Assembly: GCA_007922305.1 (NCBI GenBank)
Contig: ML677358.1
Span: 9,116,576-9,180,575, forward strand
Source: Dermatemys mawii
Taxonomy: Eukaryota > Chordata > Testudines > Dermatemydidae
Length of the DNA stretch: 64,000 nucleotides
Reading direction: 5' to 3'
Made by a program: the position numbers and the translations under genes. The notes beneath the pieces were generated by a model. It saw only the letters and a list, made by a program, of their open reading frames with translations. It made no database searches and was not told the DNA's origin. This document shows, in pieces, positions 23,501 through 33,410 of the stretch (the stretch's first letter is position 1; each line of letters begins with the position of its first letter).

Positions 23501-26500
23501 TCTATCCTCTTAGAACCCAGGTGAACGAACACCAGTGGTGAACATTCAGTTTACACGAGGACTGTCATGTTTAATACCATGCCGGCTGGTTCACCCTAAA
23601 GTTAACCACAGCATTGACACTTAAGTACAGCAGTGAGTGCAAAGTCATGTTTGATGCCGTATTAGTTAATACATGTTCCAACACAGGAGTAGGCAACCTA
23701 TGGCATGGATGCTGAAGGCGGCACACAAGCTGATTTTCAGTGGCACTCACACTGCCCAGGTCCTGGCCACCAGTCTAGAGGGCTCTGCATTTTAATGGAA
23801 TTTTAAATGAAGCTTCTTAAACATTTAAAAACCTTAACAAACAAATTAAAGCATAAGCTTTTGTGGGCTAATACCCATGGCCACTGCATGCATCCGACGA
23901 AGTGGGTATTAGCCTATAAAAGCTTATGCTTCAATACGTTTGTTAGTCTTTAAGGTGCCACAGGACTCTTTGTCGCTTCTGCAGATCCAGACTAACACAG
24001 GTACTTCTCTGATTCTTTAAAAGCCTTGGTTACTTTAGATAGAACAATAGTTTAGTTCTATATTACAGACTTGTAGAAAGAGACATTCTAAAAACGTTAA
24101 AATGTATTACCGGCACACGAAACCTTAAATTAGAGTGAATAAACGAAGACTTGGCACAGCACTTCTGAAAGGTTGCTGACCCCTGTTCTAACACAATGCC
24201 ATTTTTCATTGGCAAACTCAGAGACAGATGAGTGCCTGCACTGGAGTACTGAATTTTATCTGTGCTCCTGAAGTGGCACATTAAGTAGGGGGTTGAACTT
24301 GATTGACTACAATAGGTAGGAAAAAGTTCTTTCCTACCCTCTCAGTTGGGAGTCTAAACTCAAAATCACCAGTATCTTCAAGGAAAGAGTTGTTCCCCTC
24401 AGGACATGTGAGATCACATCCAGAGGGGTCCATTTTAAACAACAGTGAGAAAGTGGAGAGGATCCAGTGTTAGGTGGCATAAAAGGTTTATAAAATGTCT
24501 GAGTGTTTGAAGAGAAATTAGAGATTTGAATATAGAAATCCTAGAGACCAGGTGAACTGTGGGCAATATGATAACTTTAGTCCAGGCCTTCTTGCTGTAA
24601 CATGGAGAATACTGTCTTAACTCCTCCTGTGTACTTACAGATAACTTAACATAGGCTAAATCTTAGCATTTCCAAATAGATTGGACAATGGAGTAACCTG
24701 TCAATGACTCACTGCAAAGTAAGTTTACGGAGAGGATGATTATTAGTACATGCATTTTTGAAGCATCCCACCTCATAGTACATGAATGAATGGGGCCCCT
24801 GGAGATACTCTTCTGAAGTGATGTATGGTGTGGACTGCATGACCCAAGTACAAGTACCTTTCTCTTCTCCCTGGATCTGTGTGAAACTTTGCTTTTCAAA
24901 ATGGTTAGAGTTTGTTCTACAAAAGGATCTGGTCCATAGGACTGGGGTCATGTGAGGCTAGAGCTAGTGGAATATTTTAGTGAATACTTGCTATGAATTT
25001 GTCCATTTTCCCATTGTCTTTATTTGAGAGAGAATTTTTCTCAACCTCTGACCAGCTCTGTTTAATCACAGTCCATTGAGAAAAGGTGTAGAACTGATTG
25101 TTTTGAATCAGTTAGGTTAGGGGTTCATTCAAACACTTCCCCGTATTCTACCTGCATCACACTCTATACCAGTATCTGAGCTTCCTCTAGGGACAGTTTA
25201 TGGTAAGCTTTCCTCACCCAGGAGACACATTAGTTGAAGTGTGAGTAATGGAGTTGTCATGACAGCTGCTGTCTTTTCCTGAGCTCATTAAAACAAGAGC
25301 TGCAAGTGGCCCATATACCAGTGTAAACAGGAGCTCTACCCTTCAGAAACTCACAGGCCAGACCATTCCATGTAGTCCCGACTCTGCTGACTTGCCTCCT
25401 TCCCCAGGCACCTCTCAGGGACAATGCTGGCCCTAGATTCATGAGCATCTCGGACTTGGAGGGATTGGACACCAAGTGTCCCACTTTCCCTCTGGCCAGC
25501 CCATCCATTCCCCTACCCTGCTGTTTTTCTCCTCTGAAAGGTGGTCCCGGTTCTGCTCCGCTGTGAGTAGCTGAGCACGTTCCAGTCTTAAATATGCCCC
25601 GGAGTGCTCTGGGGTTGTGCTTTAATGGAGGCACGGCCCAACCAGTGCAAAGGATTTGGGATCCAGAGACACTGTGGAGGCCTAGGCAGGATCAGGATCC
25701 CCCTCAGGAGGAACCAGGGTGGGCAAATGTAGGAAGCAGTTCAGAATGGCACTGGGGATAGAACTGTTCTCCCATGGGGAGCCATGGGAGGCCATCTGCT
25801 ATGCCTGAGGCTGTCTCTGCCTAGGAGGCAGACACACAAGAGTGGGGGGGAGGGATCAGGTAGTGGAACTTGAGTGAGTGGCACTGCAGCTAGAATGGAC
25901 GGACATGAGCACCCTCTCCCGAGTCCCTTTTTTGAAAATGTTTACCCCTTTTTGATCCTCTGGGGAAACTGCCATCCTTTCCCCTGCTAATCCTGAAGGG
26001 GGAAGGGCAGAATGCTGTCATTATCCTTCCTTGTTTCCCCAATTACTACACTATTCCCGAATCATTCTTCCTTGTACCTTTGTTTCCACTTCAAACTATA
26101 GCTGTAGAAGAGTTCAGGTTGGTGCACCCCTCCTCTTCCACTGAACAGGGATGTTACCAACGTGCTCTCGTTGTTGGGTTCTCAGAACGAAGGATTGGTA
26201 CGTTGTCAAGCTACCATAAAAAATGATCTATTTACTAATGAATGTTAACACGTTACAGGTCTTACCAGCTGATTGTTTAAGATACATGTATAGAGGGAAA
26301 TCTTTTTGTCCTGCATTTCCAAGTGTAGCCCCACACAGCCCCCACTAACACTACTCAACAACTTAGAAAAGAAAGAGGAGTCTGCGTCCAACTGAACTAT
26401 TCACAAGGAAGGGGCAATTAACCTCGGCGACAAAATCCAATGGGGTAACAGCCATAGTCCTAGGAGAAGCCCATGAGTGACCTAAAAGTGTTACATCCGA

Positions 26501-29500
26501 TTTGGAAGAGCCGCCAGTAGCAGCAGTGATCTCAGAACCATGACTGGGCACTGGTTCAGTCTGGATTCAGTAGACTGAATTTGTTTCCATTTGAATTACC
26601 AGCACCATTTCACTTCCCATAGCACTCAGGCTTTTCCTGTATCCTAGCCAACTACCTGCTTAACTTTTGTGGTCCAGCCAGATCTCGGTTTAGTGTGGTC
26701 TGAGTGCCAGAACGTTTCATGGTAGGCTGCCTAAACACCCTCATTAGTCATTCACCTCCTATGGCTCTGTAAAAGCAGTATTGCAAAGTACTTACAGGAC
26801 TGGAAAGGATGAGAATAAGGGAGCTATAGAAGAGGATTTACCACTGGCACACCCCCTTGTGGCTGGTTGTGGCATAGCGTGCTCTCTGTGTCCACTGCCA
26901 ACAGCTGTTCCAGCTCTGTAGTGACATGCTTCTTCTGGTGACTCAACCCATCCAGCCAGGTCACTTTAAAGTGTCTCCGCTTCAGGGAAACCAACAAACA
27001 ATAGTCCTGCTTCCTCAAGCCAACTCTTTGACCCAAGTCCCAGCTTGCTAGTCCTCCCACTACTGGTTTGCAGGGTCTTTGCAGAACCTTTGCGACAGGC
27101 AGTAAGGGAACTCGGGCCCTCTAGCTTCTCTGGTCTCCAGCCCAGAGACCCTGTTATAAGCAGGCAAGGTCTGTCTATTCAGGCCCCCTGCTTCTGCATT
27201 GAGCCTCTTCCTAGCTCAGCTAGTACATCAGCCCCCGTAACAGCCCCTTCCTAGGCTCACCAAATACCTACATCCCCCTCCCCGGATTCCCACCCCAGTC
27301 TCCCAGAGGTCTCAGGTTTTAACTTCTTGCAGGGCTTGGCTTGCAGGATTCCCCTGGAATTCTCCAAGTCCCCAACCAAAAGTTCAAACTTAAACCATTT
27401 CTGTCCTTGCTGGGCTTGAACTGGAGTTTTTCGTAAGCCTTCTGTAGTACTCTGCTCCTCAGCTGAACACCAGCCCTGTCTCCCCAGAGCTTTGTCCCTA
27501 GTTTGAGACCCAACACTGGAACTATCTATCCCCCCTCTTACTGCTTTTCCAGTTCTCTCTCCTGCCAGCTCTCAGCCCATTTTCAGACAGCAGGATCATC
27601 TCCAGCTGAGCCCTCTCAAGCCTTCTAAGGAAACTTGACTCACTTCCAGGTGGACCTGCCAATGTACCTACTAGACACCTCTCTCGTGCCAGGAGGTGCA
27701 TTAATTGAGCATTCAGACTCCTGCTAACCAGTATGGGCTTTATACCCTATCACAGGGGCCCTCACTTAAGGACCTGCTGTCTGGGCCAAATGGCAGCCCT
27801 TCCTGTGCCCCTGCTTCATTGTCACTTTACCAAGGCTCAGCACCCACCTACCTCCAGAATCCCAACAGGCTCTTGCTTCGTAATTGTTTCCCCTTGCAGA
27901 GTGACCCACGTCTGTAGTGGGTGTGACTCTTGCCCAGCCATAGCCAGTGGCAGCTTTCTCAGACAAATGCAGCACTGCCCATCTTCCCAGAAGTGACCTT
28001 GGACCATGTAGGCACAAAGTAAGTGCTGTTTAGACTTAGTACTTTCAGTAAATTATTGGCCAGCCCCTTTATTCCTCCTGGGATCTTGGGCTAGACATGG
28101 AGGACAGCATTGAGAATCAGCCCTTGTCTCCAGGTTAATATGTAAGGTAGCACCTCCATCACAGTCATCGCACACACCCCTTTGTTAGCAGTGAGGGAGG
28201 GCGCCCATGCTGACATTTGAACTCTGCACGGCAGGTCATGCTGATCATAAACCTTTGCACAAATTCCACCAACGGAGGCTTTGTTTTGGATCTCGTTTGT
28301 AGAAAGTCAGCAAGGGTGCAAATGCCAGGTATAGGCAGGGAAAGCCACAATCTGCACCTGGTTAGTTCACTCCAGCATCAAGCAGAGGAACATTCACGCA
28401 GAGCCAATTACAGCAGTCCCTGATTCTACAAGGGGTTTCAGCTGTCACAGCCATACTTGTTGCTGGGGTCTGACATCTGAATTGGAACTAGTCCAAACTA
28501 TAGACCAGGCCCTCGACAGGTCAGATTCAGATCTGATGTAAGTGGGTGCACATCTTGACTCGCCAGGGACGGGCAGGCACAAGCCCACCTACGTCTAAAG
28601 TAAGTGGGTGGACCTGCACTTGGCATCATGGGGTTTCAACCCATTTACATTGTCTGAATTTGGCCCTGCTCCCATTAGGTTAGCAGTACAGCACCCAACT
28701 CAAATGGAACAACTTTGCCATTGGAAGGCCTATGCCTAAGGAAGGGAGTAACCATGAAGGAGAGTTAAATTTTAGTAGCTTTACATATTTAGCACTTGTT
28801 TTCTTGACCCCCCCATATACTGCCCTTGACTTACTTGTTTTTTTGAGCTATGAATAATCACATTAGAGCTGCTGAGAATATCAGCTGAAGCTTTAACCCT
28901 TTTGATATCTATTAAGAATGGACAATTAGACTAACCCAGAATGAGCCAAGACATAAACTCTAAGGTTATTGATCTGTATAAAAGACTGATAAAGCTATCT
29001 GCTTGTCACTGAAAAAGGATGGTCTTCATTTGATAGGGCTTTTGTTTCTTTATCCATCAGCCTAAAGCAAGGCTGACTGCTATTGTTATGCTGCCACCCA
29101 GTGACAAGGATTGGAAATCGAATGTGATCAGAGAACACAGGCCCAGTTCTACTCTGAGTTATGCTGGTTTGTATTGACGTTTTGAAGTTACTCTGCACTT
29201 ATACCAGAGCAGCTGAGAGCCGAATTTGGACCTTCACTTCTGTTCTACAGAGTGTCAATTAGCAAAAGGCTATCTCCAAATACTTCACAGAATTGGACAG
29301 CCCAGTTACACAGTTATCTAACAAAGAGGAGCAATAGTCACAGGCTCAGAGGAGAGAGGCTGGCTCAGCAGTGAAATAAATTGGATTTTTTTTTTTTGGT
29401 AATTTGATGTTCTGTCTTTAGCACTCATTTCTGCTGTGCCCTCTGTTTACAGTGAATACGGGAATGTTTTCATTTTCAATATGACACTGTAAATTCACCC

Positions 29501-29853
29501 TTTATTTACAGATAACTCTCTTCACTGTTCTTAGGAGGAAAAAGAAGTGCATTCGGTACTTACAAGGAGAAGGACGCTGTTCCAGCCCAGTTTCTTCCGA
29601 TGGAAGTGCTATAGACTCCCCTCCCTCTCCTCTGGATACACTCCAATGCATATCCTCTGCTTTTACTTCAGACAAGCTTGCCACACCTGCTGATTTCGCA
29701 CACAAAGAACAAAGCAATCCTTTCCCCACTTCCAGTCATGTCAAAAGTGCTCCATGCTCCTCTGGACTGACCACTCACTGCTCCTCCACGCCACATGTGT
29801 CAGTAGCATCCAGCGACTCCTCAGAGTACAGTGTGCCATCAACAGGAACATAG
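2506..29853 (+). CDS. TCF7: TCF7 (T-cell factor 1) gene, partial: seven coding exons, N-terminus outside window
   Basis: TCF7 is a nuclear HMG-box transcription factor of the TCF/LEF family. It binds Wnt-responsive DNA elements, recruits beta-catenin, and is central to T-cell development. Seven exons join in matching phase: 2506-2592 (cassette), 5252-5362, 5752-5914, 7217-7324, 19195-19243, 20899-20971 and 29535-29853, ending in TAG. Together they encode the segment before the HMG box, the full HMG box, the basic tail, a C-clamp with four Cys, and a long E-type C-terminus. The beta-catenin-binding N-terminus must lie left of position 1. Identity rests on the run [18 protein letters not shown], the GKKKRR tail and the C-clamp. 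[10 protein letters not shown] and the C-clamp fit TCF7 better than LEF1, and the SKP1 neighbour agrees. Introns total more than 26 kb and carry many repeats plus two antisense coding units. Confidence 0.95.
2593..5251. other. TCF7 intron
   Basis: No exon, RNA gene or intact mobile element is recognised. A fragment near 3270-3335 (CCATTGACTTCAGTGGATC) belongs to the same old repeat class as the one at about 1.85 kb. Confidence 0.5.
5252..5362 (+). CDS. TCF7: TCF7 exon just before the HMG box
   Basis: The acceptor is CTATTGCAG and the donor AT|GTAAGT. The exon starts with one base completing the preceding codon, then reads [20 protein letters not shown] and on through VKQE-like GKQEM to RS. 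Human TCF7 has [25 protein letters not shown] at this point, so the match is clear. The last two bases (AT) join the first G of the next exon to form ATG (Met). The IPHPAIV block is shared by all vertebrate TCF/LEF proteins. Confidence 0.9.
5752..5914 (+). CDS. TCF7: TCF7 HMG-box exon 1
   Basis: This 163-bp exon encodes the N-terminal half of the HMG box: a basic lead-in ([13 protein letters not shown]), then [20 protein letters not shown] and the segment ending in INQILGRR. The [11 protein letters not shown] helix inserts into the minor groove and bends DNA. The acceptor is TTTCTGTCAAG and the donor GG|GTAAGC. It ends on a full codon (Arg), matching the next exon, which opens with TGG (Trp). 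Confidence 0.97.
6375..6746. repeat. Non-autonomous element with internal inverted repeat
   Basis: A GC-rich core lies beside a foldback: GTCATGGACAGGTCATGGGC is followed, about 20 bp later, by CCCTTGACCTGTCCTTGA. The right end reads CATGACTAAAATGTAGCCTTA. It matches a type of short DNA element that I recognise as frequent in turtle genomes; the class is unassigned. It lies in a TCF7 intron. Confidence 0.45.
7217..7324 (+). CDS. TCF7: TCF7 HMG-box exon 2
   Basis: This 108-bp exon (36 codons, phase 0 at both ends) encodes [20 protein letters not shown] and continues to WSARDNY, the C-terminal half of the HMG box. The acceptor follows a run of T and ends GGTTGCAG; the donor is TAT|GTGAGT. The sequence is essentially the vertebrate TCF/LEF consensus. 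Confidence 0.97.
8185..8275 (+). repeat. L2-like LINE 3' fragment
   Basis: The stretch GGTCCCTGCCCTAGAGAGC TTACAATCTGAAG resembles the common L2 3' region. It is short and diverged, so the family is tentative. Confidence 0.4.
9313..10999 (-). pseudogene. Frameshifted gene of a repetitive, undescribed family (paired CxxC N-terminus, possible DDE core)
   Basis: Antisense inside a TCF7 intron. A long frame (10881 down to 9313, 522 codons) is preceded by a second frame opening at 10999. The two join near 10811, where one extra base shifts the frame. The upstream frame has C13xxC16 and C57xxC60, spaced like a ZAD-type zinc module. The 522-codon frame (its first 24 residues are out-of-frame translation) has C54xxC57, an acidic linker, FTDSSKTS (D221), CGDLKV (D275), C294FLC297, [30 protein letters not shown] (E472), and a basic tail KRQAKKRR at the end. 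D221, D275 and E472 could form a DDE triad, but this is inference. I recall many near-identical uncharacterised proteins in turtles, spiders, hydra and other invertebrates, which suggests a mobile element. No terminal repeats were found by eye. Only one frameshift is apparent, so the copy looks fairly young. Confidence 0.7.
11000..13242. other. TCF7 intron, repeat-rich, no gene recognised
   Basis: The first 400 bp may be the 5' flank of the transposon-like gene. About 12165-12375 contains short motifs (GTTATGTCTACACTTAGG, GCAGTGTAGC) typical of turtle MITEs. No coding evidence. Confidence 0.4.
13243..13248 (-). other. Poly(A) signal AATAAA of the nested antisense gene
   Basis: On the + strand it reads TTTATT. 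It sits just beyond the TAG stop at 13269-13271, the expected place for a short 3' UTR. Confidence 0.45.
13269..14030 (-). CDS. Unrecognised two-exon antisense gene (3' part) nested in TCF7 intron
   Basis: I do not recognise this gene. The upstream exon (14030-13803, after acceptor GTATCAG) is open for 75 codons and includes [36 protein letters not shown] and [10 protein letters not shown]. It ends at donor GG|GTGAGA. The downstream exon is open to the stop at 13269-13271 and includes [39 protein letters not shown] and [17 protein letters not shown]. Two acceptors, just before 13638 or just before SIYSPVEY (AACAG|T), keep the phase. An AATAAA on the same strand (13243-13248) lies about 20 nt past the stop. 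The composition is Trp-, Arg- and Glu-rich and looks like real protein, not repeat. The start codon and earlier exons were not found; an in-frame TAA precedes the first exon. The last 16 or so codons come from an old repeat. Confidence 0.6.
13654..13774. repeat. Short simple repeats in nested-gene intron: (CA)n and A13(GAAA)n
   Basis: CACACACACACGCAC occurs at about 13662-13676. A run of A followed by GAAAGAAAGAA lies at about 13747-13770. Both fall in the small intron of the nested antisense gene. Confidence 0.7.
14031..15666. other. TCF7 intron, nothing definite
   Basis: An L2-like fragment (GGCATGGTCCCTTCTGCAAA AGATTTTAAAG) lies near 14620-14655, and an old SINE-like piece (TTGCTGGTGTAAATCACTGG) near 14802. 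The opposed frames at 14294-14531 are open on both strands but show no family signature. Confidence 0.4.
15667..15830. mobile_element. hAT-like MITE, 164 bp
   Basis: Its ends are inverted repeats: CAGGGCCCCTGGAATTCTGC on the left and the complement of GCAGAATTCCAGGAGCCCTG on the right. No target duplication was seen. The termini are related to the larger element at 51211-52100. Confidence 0.65.
16954..17254. mobile_element. Turtle-type MITE, copy 1
   Basis: The ends GGGCAGGTCTACATT and AGTGTAGAGCAGGGC are imperfect inverted repeats. The core contains ATAAATCGATCCCCGAGTGC and GTCGACTC and aligns over most of its length with 18471-18713 (same orientation) and 32655-32893 (opposite orientation). 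Confidence 0.65.
17262..17372 (+). repeat. Interspersed repeat fragment (family shared with 19.4 and 44.9 kb)
   Basis: GGTGAGGTGATGTCTTTTAT and CTGGGAAAGGTACTCAGAGT match a high-copy reptile repeat that I recognise by its usual wording. Antisense pieces of the same family lie at about 19355-19420 and 44884-44940. Confidence 0.5.
18471..18713. mobile_element. Turtle-type MITE, copy 2
   Basis: The same family and orientation as 16954-17254, sharing AATAAATCGATCCCCAAGTGC-like and AGGCGGAGTCAAG-like blocks and GCGTATCTTAGATCGATT near the right end. Inverted ends are AGATCTACACTC and GTGTAGACCAGGGCT. Confidence 0.65.
19195..19243 (+). CDS. TCF7: TCF7 basic-tail (nuclear localisation) exon
   Basis: This 49-bp exon has acceptor CATCCTAG and donor CAG|GTAAAC. 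It encodes [16 protein letters not shown] plus the first base of the next codon. The basic tail after the HMG box contacts the DNA phosphate backbone and acts as a nuclear localisation signal. Human TCF7 has GKKKRRSREKHQES here. Confidence 0.93.
20899..20971 (+). CDS. TCF7: TCF7 C-clamp exon, first half
   Basis: This 73-bp exon follows acceptor GTGTTCAG and ends at donor AG|GTGTGT. It reads [20 protein letters not shown] and then CGPC. It supplies three of the four cysteines of the C-clamp, an auxiliary DNA-binding module that recognises helper sites in E-type TCF isoforms. Its presence shows this gene can make long TCF-1E-like isoforms. Confidence 0.93.
21775..21899. mobile_element. hAT-like MITE, 125 bp, with perfect 8-bp target duplication
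   Basis: The ends TAGGGTGACCAGATGTCCCG and CTGTCTGGTCACCCTA are inverted repeats. CAACCATG flanks both sides (21767-21774 and 21900-21907). An 8-bp duplication is typical of hAT transposition. The element is in the TCF7 intron between the two C-clamp exons. A related copy is at 56937-57049. Confidence 0.85.
23016..23101. repeat. Perfect 86-bp palindrome
   Basis: Two 43-bp arms are exact reverse complements with no spacer, centred on GATATC (23056-23061). The arms contain CCAGCCCCAACATTTAGAGG and its complement. A degenerate tandem repeat follows directly. It does not resemble the other foldback elements in the window. Confidence 0.9.
23099..23168. repeat. Degenerate tandem repeat next to the palindrome
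   Basis: The unit ATAGTGAACCTAGTGAT repeats with variations (ATAGTGAACCTAG, TTAGTGAACCTAG). AGTCTAATAG from the palindrome edge also recurs at about 23142-23151. Confidence 0.75.
23684..24185. mobile_element. hAT-like element with a nested foldback repeat
   Basis: The ends CAGGAGTAGGCAACC and GGTTGCTGACCCCTG are inverted repeats. Flanks TTCCAACA (23676-23683) and TTCTAACA (24186-24193) agree at 7 of 8 positions. A second repeat (about 23835-24010) is inserted inside; it carries the palindrome AAGCATAAGCTTTT...AAAAGCTTATGCTT and a tail with TTTGTTAGTCTTTAAGGTGC. Confidence 0.75.
24194..29534. other. Distal part of a TCF7 intron, no gene recognised
   Basis: No exon or RNA gene seen. About 26780-28020 is unusually CT/GC-rich with several short open frames. 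It may be the remains of an LTR element, but I saw no termini. AT-rich single-copy-like DNA makes up the rest. Confidence 0.4.
29535..29853 (+). CDS. TCF7: TCF7 terminal coding exon (C-clamp end and E-tail)
   Basis: After acceptor TGTTCTTAG the exon continues the C-clamp with [18 protein letters not shown] (fourth C-clamp Cys in KKKCIRY). It then runs through a Ser/Pro/Thr-rich tail to a TAG stop at 29851-29853. It contributes 105 residues. The C-clamp part is strongly conserved; the Ser-rich tail is divergent from the mammalian sequence, as is usual for this region. No CtBP-type PLSLT or PLSLV motif is visible. Confidence 0.93.
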
Positions 29854-31339
29854 TACAAGTCAACACTTCGTAATGCATTGGGCACTTTGCTTTTACCAAG
29901 TGGTTTTGCTGCCCATTGAAATGGACTGGAGGCCCATCCAAATTACCCAGCATGCTGTAGAACTGTGTTTTCAAAGTCAAGGGGCAGCTGTGTCCTGATC
30001 CCCAAATTGATTCAAAGATGCTGGAATAGTCAACGGTTTTATCTGGAGCAAAGATAGAAAAATGGTGTCTCCCTCCATAAAAAGGCTGAAATGAGGACTC
30101 ACCCAAATAAAAAATGCCAATCAATGAACAAATCTTTCATCCCCACCCTGAGCTTCCTTTTACTGCATTATCTGCTCAAGTAGCTGAAAATGAAAGTTAA
30201 CTCCCTGGCTTGTTGCAGTAGATGGTAGGTGCTATAAATCTTAAGCACTGGTTTCTGTTTCTTGCATCTCAAACAGCTTTGAATTGTAGATGGTCACAGA
30301 TCTCTTGTAGCTATTTCACCATGGAGTAAGGAAACTGGTACAGGAGCATTTTTTTAAAAAGCCCGTCTCTGTCTGAGAGCTAACTGTTGGGAAGCCAGAT
30401 TTCACTCTGACCAGCTTATACGAAAAAAGTGAAATCTAGGCACATGAAGGGAATATTATTAAATTCCTTGTTCAAGGACAGGAAAATGTTGTTTACAGAT
30501 AACAGGTCTTTGCAGACACGTCAAGTTCTCTTGGCATACAGAATGGCAGACAAACAGTGAGAGCACTCGAGGCAGAACAGGAAGCTTGGACTGGCTGATA
30601 GATTTCAATCTGGCCAATGTTTCGTTATAGAGCTAAAAAACAATAGTAACATGTCAGTCAGGTGCAGAGTCCTCCTTGCTGCTCAGGTTGTTCACAGTAA
30701 ACACTGGAGACTCAGCCTCCTTCCATAAAGAACCTTGCAAAGGCTCAGAGTAGACCTCATGTGCCATTAAGGCCTTGATCCTAAGGTCCTTGCACAGTAG
30801 CTGCAGCAGGGTGCACAAGATTCTTAAGAATCAGCCCAAGGGGAAGTAGAGGCTAGATGTAAGGGCAAAGCATGGCCTGCTGCAACTCTCAGGCCCCTGT
30901 GCACTCACTCCCCTACTCTTCTAAACAAGGGTAGGGTAGGACAGGGGCCATGGACCTGAGCATGCTGCTCATCATGCCACTGAGAGGCTGAAGAGTGGAG
31001 CTCAGCACTTCTCCTCTTGAGACAGGGACTCTAAAGCAGAACACAGGGTCCCTGCTGCAGGGTTTTGAGGCCCACACTCCCTGCCCCTCACCTTGAACCG
31101 CAGATGTCCCTCTGCAGCTGTGCTGTGCAGGATCAAGCTCTAAGGGTGGTTGTAAGTGAAATGAGCTGGTGTACAGCTTCTACTGGCTAGTTGCACTGTA
31201 GATTTTACAATGCAAATGATTTCCTCTCTACTCCTTTTCCCAGCTAGTGGCTGTCAAACATTCATACAGTCTCTCTCTCTCAAAACTGTCCAAGGATTGC
31301 TGATATTTTATTTATATTTTGAGCCTGGTAAACAAAAAC

Positions 31340-31458
31340 CTTTAGGGGCCAGCTTCTGATCTCAGTCCTGCTGATGTAAATCCAGAATTATTCCACAAAA
31401 GTAACTGGTATGACTCCAGATTTACACCATTGTAACTAAGATCAGAATCCAGACCCTT
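31340..31458. repeat. Old MITE-like repeat with imperfect inverted ends
   Basis: GCTTCTGATCTCAGTCC and GATGTAAATCC at the left are mirrored by GATTTACACCATTGTAAC and ACTAAGATCAGAATCC at the right. Related fragments occur near 1.85, 3.3, 8.6 and 14.8 kb. Confidence 0.5.
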
Positions 31459-32107
31459 GTGGGTTTTTTTCCTGCTTTATAAAAACCTATTCCTGACTGA
31501 AGAGAAAAGTACCATAAAACATGGGGGCAGGGAGACTATTTTTTCTATTGTACACGATAGGATTTAGAATACTGAGTACAAACTTAAAGTAGTAGTATAT
31601 AGGCTTGCAAGAAATTTAAAAGGACCTTTAATCTACAAACTATTTTTGTATTTTTCCTTAAGGCAACAAAATTTTTTTAATGTACGTTTATTCCAACTTT
31701 TTAATAGGTTTCTATAGCAGAGACTGAAGATTAGAAAGCTGCTTATAGTGTAGAGCACTATAGTTATTAGTTCCCCCCACCCCATTTAGTTCCTTTTGCT
31801 TCAAGTTGCTGTAGATTTGGGGGGAGGTAACCATGCAAATTCTTGGCAAGAAAATCTAAAGCTGTTATTAATCTCCATTCTCTGTGCAACTGTAATCTCT
31901 ATTAGTACTAATGGAAATTACAAGCACAAATCCAAAAGAGTCTATCTAACCCTTAGAGCACTGGCATTGTCTAAACTGCCACACATATACATAAAAGCAT
32001 ATGCTGACAGTAACCACAGGGTTGATTATGTAGCACTGGATCAATATTTGAACTAGTAGCATTTGAATGATTTCCAACCACTGTGGACAACAGCAGGGCC
32101 AAGTGGT

Positions 32108-32285
32108 TAAAGCTGAGGTAGGTGACTATTTGCAGCTTAACCACTGACTGTGACCTTAGGCAAGTCTCTTCAGTGCTCAGTGCCTCAGTTTCCCCATATG
32201 TAAAATGAGAATACTAATTTTTTCAAGCACTCAGAGATTCTCAGCTGTAAGGTGCTGTGGATGTGACTAGTAGTAGTAGTATTAA
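32108..32285 (+). repeat. MIR SINE
   Basis: The core wording is clear: CTGTGACCTTAGGCAAGTCT, then GTGCCTCAGTTTCCCCATAT and GTAAAATGAGAATA. It is a shared ancient amniote SINE. It lies within the longer possible TCF7 3' UTR. Confidence 0.85.
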
Positions 32286-32654
32286 AACCACAAGATGTAG
32301 TTCAGCTATAGCATGGGACAGTGATTGGCTGTTAGTCAAAGCAGGTGTGACAAGTGAAACTTGCACCAACTGTGATTGTGCAAAACAAATGCGACCTACC
32401 CCCTCAGCAGCTCTCACCAGAGAGTAGAGATGGGGTTAGCTAACACCCCAGGATGTAGTATGCAAATAGCACCATTTGGCCAAGAGCCACCCTCAGCGCT
32501 GGAGTAAACAGACGCCACTGCCTTCAGCATTCAGTAAAAGTTGTACCCACTTAGTCTAATGCTAATTGTGACCGCAGAAGGGGATGGCAGCATTTGGCAC
32601 AGTACAGAGATGCACTAAATTGAGAAGGGCTGCCTGATATCACTGTCTATTCTT

Positions 32655-32893
32655 AGGCCAGGTCATGGAGGGGGAAGAAAACCTAAGATACACAACTGCT
32701 ACCTGCATGTCCACACACCCATGAGTCAACCACTGCTGCTCCCCCGCCTTGACTCTGCCTCACAGCTGTGGAGTTCAAGTCAATGGGGAGCACACTCTGG
32801 GATCAAGTTATCATGTCTACACTAGATGTGATAAACTGATCCCTGCTAGGTTGATCCCTACCCACCAATCCAGCAGAAAGTGTAGACTTGGCT
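32655..32893. mobile_element. Turtle-type MITE, copy 3 (opposite orientation)
   Basis: CCTAAGATACACAACTGC, AGTCAACCACTGCTGCTCCC and ATCATGTCTACACTAGATG match the complement of the copies at 17.0 and 18.5 kb. The copy is more diverged. Confidence 0.55.
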
Positions 32894-33410
32894 TCAGTTG
32901 ATTTGCAGGAGCTGCTTGGTAACATTCTGGCTAACAGCCCTTGTTCCTCCTACAGCTTTTTCTCTTCCATGCAAAGGGGGCAAGTGATATCTGCATTGCT
33001 ATAGAAGCAGGATCATTAGATCCCTTTGCCACTTACATCCATTTTCTGACTGATGTATGCTGTCACTACATATGATCCTTAGCCTCCAGCCTTATGACTT
33101 TATGCAACATATAATTGGCCCTGCTTGAGTTATACATGTTCAGCTGCTGACCCTGTCCTCTGCTCTTAGATACCAGGCTAAATTCAATAAGCCTTTAGGG
33201 GTGAAGGGCTCTACTTATACTGGTGTGTGTAACAGAGCAGACTTTGACTGTTTAGTTTTTGACACTGCAAGGAGACCTTTACACTGCCCATTCCAAGGAA
33301 AAATATTCAGTAAATATCTTTTACAACATGCCCTACAAAGCCACATCAGAGATCCTAATTTTTTTAAATACCAAAAAAGTGTCTTTAGATAATGCTATAG
33401 GACATTGTGC

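Noticed and set aside
25257..25634. 125-codon - frame
   Set aside because: Low-complexity GC-rich stretch with no family motif and no consistent splice sites.
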